A stretch of 64,000 nucleotides of DNA, from the NCBI GenBank assembly GCA_965243615.1, contig CBDEVO010000003.1, positions 2,728,001-2,792,000 on the forward strand, in the 5' to 3' direction. The notes under the pieces were generated by a model that was given only the letters and a program-made list of their open reading frames with translations, made no database searches and had not been told where the DNA came from. The translations under genes and the position numbers were made by a program. Position 1 is the stretch's first letter; each line of letters begins with the position of its first letter. Below, in pieces: positions 61,259-64,000 of the stretch. The stretch is from JAJEEA01 sp965243615. GTDB lineage: Bacteria > Acidobacteriota > Vicinamibacteria > Vicinamibacterales > UBA8438.

Positions 61259-62715
61259 GGCGCCCCGTCCGCGTTCTCCGACAGCCGGGAGGAGAGCTCG
61301 TTGGCCACCGCGTTGATCCCGTCGATGGTGGTGTCGAAGATCGGCATGTCGATGCCGAATCGGTCCACCGTGCACCGTGTCAGGCCACTCTTCTCCGTGA
61401 CGTAGGCCCGGATCCGGTCCGGCGCGATGCGGTCGTCAGCTTCGTACCCCAGCCGCCTGGCGACGGCTTCCCTGTCCGCGATGGGGCCATCGAGCATGAC
61501 CAGGTTGTTCAGCTCCTTTACCAAGTAGTCGCTGTGAGTGGTCAGGACGACCCTCAGCCCGGTCCGTACCAGGCGGGCCAGCAGGCGCGCCAACTGAATC
61601 TGGTTGGCCGTGTCGAGGTGGCCCTCCGGCTCGTCGATGATCAACAGGTGGTTCCGCCGCGCCACGTGCCGCAGGAAGAAGTACAGGTCGGACAGTCCCC
61701 GCGCCGACGACGATGCGAGGTGGAGCGGAATGCTGAATCGGCCCCGGCCGCGCGCCGCCGACTTGAACTCGATGTTCTCGCTGGTGGCCTTGTAGTAGCC
61801 GTTCATCAGCGCCTTGACGCCCTCGAACAGCTTGTCGTCGTAGATTTCGCTGCGTTGTCTCCGCAGGTCGGCGATGCCGCGGGTGTAGTCGATGTTGTCC
61901 TTGATCGGGAGCGCGTAACGGCTGACGGTCTGGTCGATCAGGACATACGGCAGATAGCGGGCATTCTCCTTCCGGTCGCCGAGCTTCTGCAGGAGGTCGA
62001 CCAGTTGGTTTTTCGTGAAGTCGAGCTCCTTGTAGAAAAGCGAGATGCCGAAGCGTTCCGCGCAGAGGACGAACGGATTCAACGGCAGGTCGGGGAACAG
62101 GAGGCGCAGATAGAGGCTCGAGACGTAGGCCGCCACCTCTTCGGGAGGACCGGGTTGCCGGCGCTCCGGTGCTCTCCCGGCGACCGAGACCGCACCGCCT
62201 TCGAAGCGCATCGCGAGGGTCTCGCCCCGGCCGATCCGGACCTCGACTTCCGGCATGGGATCAGGCGGCGTCCAGTCGAGCTCGACACCGAGCGCCGCCT
62301 CCCGGAACGCGTCCGGCGGCGAGCTGAAGACGGCGGCCAGCGCCTCGCGCGAGAAGGCGCGGGTCAGGTCGCGCAGAACGGTCCTGCGCTCGTTCGCCAG
62401 CGTGTCCCGATCCACCGGAACCGTGGCCCGTCCCCGGCTGGCGGTCTGTTCGACGAGCTCATCGAAGACGCGTCGCCGGCCGCGCTCGGACGGCGCGGGG
62501 TTGCGGCTTCCCGCATACGGCGCGGCCGCGCCGGGCCACGTGTGCCACATCTGCAGGAAACCGTACAGGGTGTAGACCAGGTACGTCTTGCCGGTGTTGT
62601 TGCGGCCGGCGACGATCGTCAGGTCCCCGAGTTCCAGCTCGGCGTCCGTGACCGGGCCGACGTTCTTGAACGTGAACGTGGTCGGTCTCCGAGCGTTGCG
62701 GCTGCCCGTCGGCAT
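61255..62715 (-). CDS. OLD-like AAA ATPase of a two-gene unit
   Basis: A 486-residue ABC-type ATPase: FTFKNVGPVTDAELELGDLT, Walker A IVAGRNNTGKTYLVYTLYGF, a long helical middle (about residues 60-330), signature region LASSSARGLSDLYFFLRHVA, Walker B NHLLIIDEPEGHLDTANQIQ and switch His VVLTTHSDYLVKELNNLVML. This is the AAA_15/AAA_21 form seen in OLD, Gabija-like and PARIS-like defence proteins, without a TOPRIM domain of its own. ATG at 62715 begins the conserved N-terminus; the long open frame before it is not coding. Its stop overlaps the nuclease-like gene. The pair does not match a named system known to me. Confidence 0.85.
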   Translation of the reverse strand: MPTGSRNARRPTTFTFKNVGPVTDAELELGDLTIVAGRNNTGKTYLVYTLYGFLQMWHTWPGAAAPYAGSRNPAPSERGRRRVFDELVEQTASRGRATVPVDRDTLANERRTVLRDLTRAFSREALAAVFSSPPDAFREAALGVELDWTPPDPMPEVEVRIGRGETLAMRFEGGAVSVAGRAPERRQPGPPEEVAAYVSSLYLRLLFPDLPLNPFVLCAERFGISLFYKELDFTKNQLVDLLQKLGDRKENARYLPYVLIDQTVSRYALPIKDNIDYTRGIADLRRQRSEIYDDKLFEGVKALMNGYYKATSENIEFKSAARGRGRFSIPLHLASSSARGLSDLYFFLRHVARRNHLLIIDEPEGHLDTANQIQLARLLARLVRTGLRVVLTTHSDYLVKELNNLVMLDGPIADREAVARRLGYEADDRIAPDRIRAYVTEKSGLTRCTVDRFGIDMPIFDTTIDGINAVANELSSRLSENADGAP

Positions 62716-62801
62716 GCGTTGCGCTTCGAGTCGGTGAGGCGCGCCCCCCTCCGTCGACGCCGCGCGGTGTACAGCGCTCTCGCGGGGGGGGCGGGACTCA
62801 C

Positions 62802-63038
62802 TCACGGCAGGCACCCCGTCATCGGGCCGAAGAGCACAATGAGATAACCGAAGAGCATCGGAATGTGGACGGCATCCATTTCCTTTCGCAGACGCTCTCG
62901 GCGCTGCTGCTGCGTCTCCTGTGGGGTCATGCCGTCTCTTGCTCGACGGTGCATCACGAAGTGAAGGATGAGGAGCAGCGCGATGACGATGAGGAGGGCC
63001 TCCAAGCGCTCGGTCAATGATCCACTCCGGAATGGCAC
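62802..63038 (-). CDS. Small membrane protein
   Basis: A 78-residue protein with two membrane helices: LEALLIVIALLLILHFVMHR and HIPMLFGYLIVLFGPMTGCL, joined by a charged loop (MTPQETQQQRRERLRKEMDA). The frame opens at a GTG at 63038; a TTG at 63017 (TERLEALL) has GGAGTGG nearby and may be the true start. It lies 86 bases upstream of the OLD-like ATPase gene in the same direction, so it could be a membrane component of that unit, as in effector-bearing defence systems, or be unrelated. Confidence 0.55.
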   Translation of the reverse strand: MPFRSGSLTERLEALLIVIALLLILHFVMHRRARDGMTPQETQQQRRERLRKEMDAVHIPMLFGYLIVLFGPMTGCLP

Positions 63039-63439
63039 CCTTCAAGAACCTATCACAGACGGGTAGGCCGGTCGCGCGCCCCTGCGTGCGCAACGCGAGG
63101 CGTGTGCGGGCTTCCTGCGGGATGGCGATGGCTCGGAGATCGGAGATCCACGCGGTGCGGGCGGGGCGGCCGGGGCGGCCGGGAACCGCAGACGGGAGCT
63201 CTGAAGAGAGGTGGAGGCCGGACCGGCCTTGCCGGCGTTGACCGCAGCGGCTGTGCCAATGGTAGGATGCTGCGGTTCGGTGCCGCTTGCGGCGCGTGGA
63301 CGCTCGACAGGGATCGGAGGCGCTTGGGCGGACGTTGGTGTGCGCCCGGTGGTTCCGCGCGCGGATGATCGGCGGACCGTTCCGGCGCCGGAGATCGCGC
63401 GAACGCGTTCCCGTGTGTGACGAGACGGGTGCTGAGCTC
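63039..63439. other. Intergenic region between divergent genes
   Basis: About 400 bases holding the promoters for the membrane-protein/ATPase unit and the serine hydrolase. No gene is supported; a GGGGCGGCCGGGGCGGCCGG direct repeat lies near 63163-63182. Confidence 0.4.
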
Positions 63440-64000
63440 ATGGATTCGAGGCGGCAACGGTTGCTGCGTGCCGGGCGCTGCGTAGCTGCCTGCGCGGCGG
63501 CGGCCGCGTTTCTGGCCTTGCTCGGCCCGATCCGTGCCGGGGGTGGCGGAGAGGTCGAGTCCGATGCGGCGTTCGAGCCGGTCCTGTCGCAGGTCGCCGA
63601 GCTGCCGCGCATGCGGTCGCTGCTCGTCTCGGTGGACGGGTCGCTGCTCGTCGAGGAGTACTTCAACGGCGCGAGGCCGAACCGCGCCGCCAACATGAAG
63701 TCCGCCTCGAAGAGCCTCATCTCGCTGCTCGTCGGCATCGCCGTCGACCGCGGGCACCTCGCCGTCGACGACACCGTCGATCGCTTCTTCCCCGATCTCG
63801 TCGACGACCCCGCGAAGCGCGGCATCACCGTCGAGGACCTGCTGACCATGCGGTCGGGCCTCGAGACCACCAGCAACCGGAACTACGGCCGCTGGGTGGC
63901 GAGCCGGCACTGGGTCCGCCACGTGCTGACCCGGCCCCTGGTGGCCGAGCCGGGCACGCGAATGATCTACAGCACCGGCAACACCCACCTGCTGTCGGCC
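63440..64000 (+). CDS. Serine hydrolase (class C beta-lactamase family), 5' part, runs off the edge
   Basis: At least 187 codons, cut by the right edge. The N-terminus is an export segment (CVAACAAAAAFLALLGPIRA). The enzyme then shows the beta-lactamase-family nucleophile in RAANMKSASKSLISLLVGIA (SASK), HLAVDDTVDRFFPDLVDDPA, TVEDLLTMRSGLETTSNRNY and the Tyr motif in MIYSTGNTHLLSA. The second active-site Lys/His region lies beyond the edge. ATG at 63440 has only a weak ribosome site (GGGTGCTGAG). It is related in type to the complete enzyme at 39747-41054. Confidence 0.85.
   Translation, partial: MDSRRQRLLRAGRCVAACAAAAAFLALLGPIRAGGGGEVESDAAFEPVLSQVAELPRMRSLLVSVDGSLLVEEYFNGARPNRAANMKSASKSLISLLVGIAVDRGHLAVDDTVDRFFPDLVDDPAKRGITVEDLLTMRSGLETTSNRNYGRWVASRHWVRHVLTRPLVAEPGTRMIYSTGNTHLLSA

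Overview
The window is GC-rich bacterial chromosome. The best taxonomic hint is the 890-residue permease at 11124-13796: its N-terminal helical domain fused to a duplicated MacB/FtsX core is the layout of the acidobacterial duplicated orphan permeases. Together with many secreted beta-propeller, PQQ-type and serine-hydrolase proteins, this points to an Acidobacteriota genome (Vicinamibacteria-like), possibly assembled from a metagenome. No rRNA, tRNA or CRISPR array was seen.

Region 1 (1-11 kb) is a graveyard. It holds remnants of an ankyrin protein, a DUF1552 protein, a Tn3 transposase, an IS21 IstA, a tyrosine integrase, an excalibur-domain protein and a SpoIIE-type phosphatase. Among these sit intact genes: an HSL-family esterase, two lipoproteins, a membrane protein and an HU-like protein. 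An IS1634-type element (3223-5309) has inverted repeats and an ATAG duplication; removing it on paper rejoins a host reading frame that ends just before the next gene. The ABC permease follows at 11.1-13.8 kb.

Region 2 (14.3-17.7 kb) is a small integrative island: an AlpA-type regulator, a polytopic membrane protein and an intact P4-type integrase. It abuts a 5'-truncated PQQ-dehydrogenase gene.

Region 3 (18.5-25.8 kb) has an overlapping pair of membrane-anchored FN3 proteins, the second with an OmpA-like end, then a large LVIVD-repeat protein and a MoxR/DUF58 module.

Region 4 (25.9-44.6 kb) is a well-preserved periplasmic block. It contains two FMN_bind proteins, a NosR-like membrane polyferredoxin, a c-type cytochrome, a streptogramin-lyase-like protein with a haem motif, a HupE/UreJ-type protein, propellers, hydrolases, a glycosyltransferase and a metallo-beta-lactamase-fold lipoprotein. 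The FMN_bind plus polyferredoxin set looks like a NosR protein split into separate genes.

Region 5 (44.6-57.6 kb) is a decayed defence island. It has a DrmD-like SNF2 helicase with DUF3883, a Swt1/DUF499 ATPase and a DUF1156 adenine methylase, each with a large internal deletion. It also has an apparently intact AAA ATPase/DUF4276 pair, an AlbA_2-type protein, a VapBC-type module, an integrase stub, an inverted fragment of a second DUF1156 gene, a DUF1703-type AAA/nuclease protein and a deleted AAA_14/DUF4143 gene.

Region 6 (57.6-64 kb) has a metallo-beta-lactamase/PQQ-dehydrogenase operon and a tight two-gene unit of an OLD-like ATPase and a putative PD-(D/E)XK nuclease (60713-62715). That unit is the best candidate here for an undescribed defence system. 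A serine hydrolase runs off the right edge.
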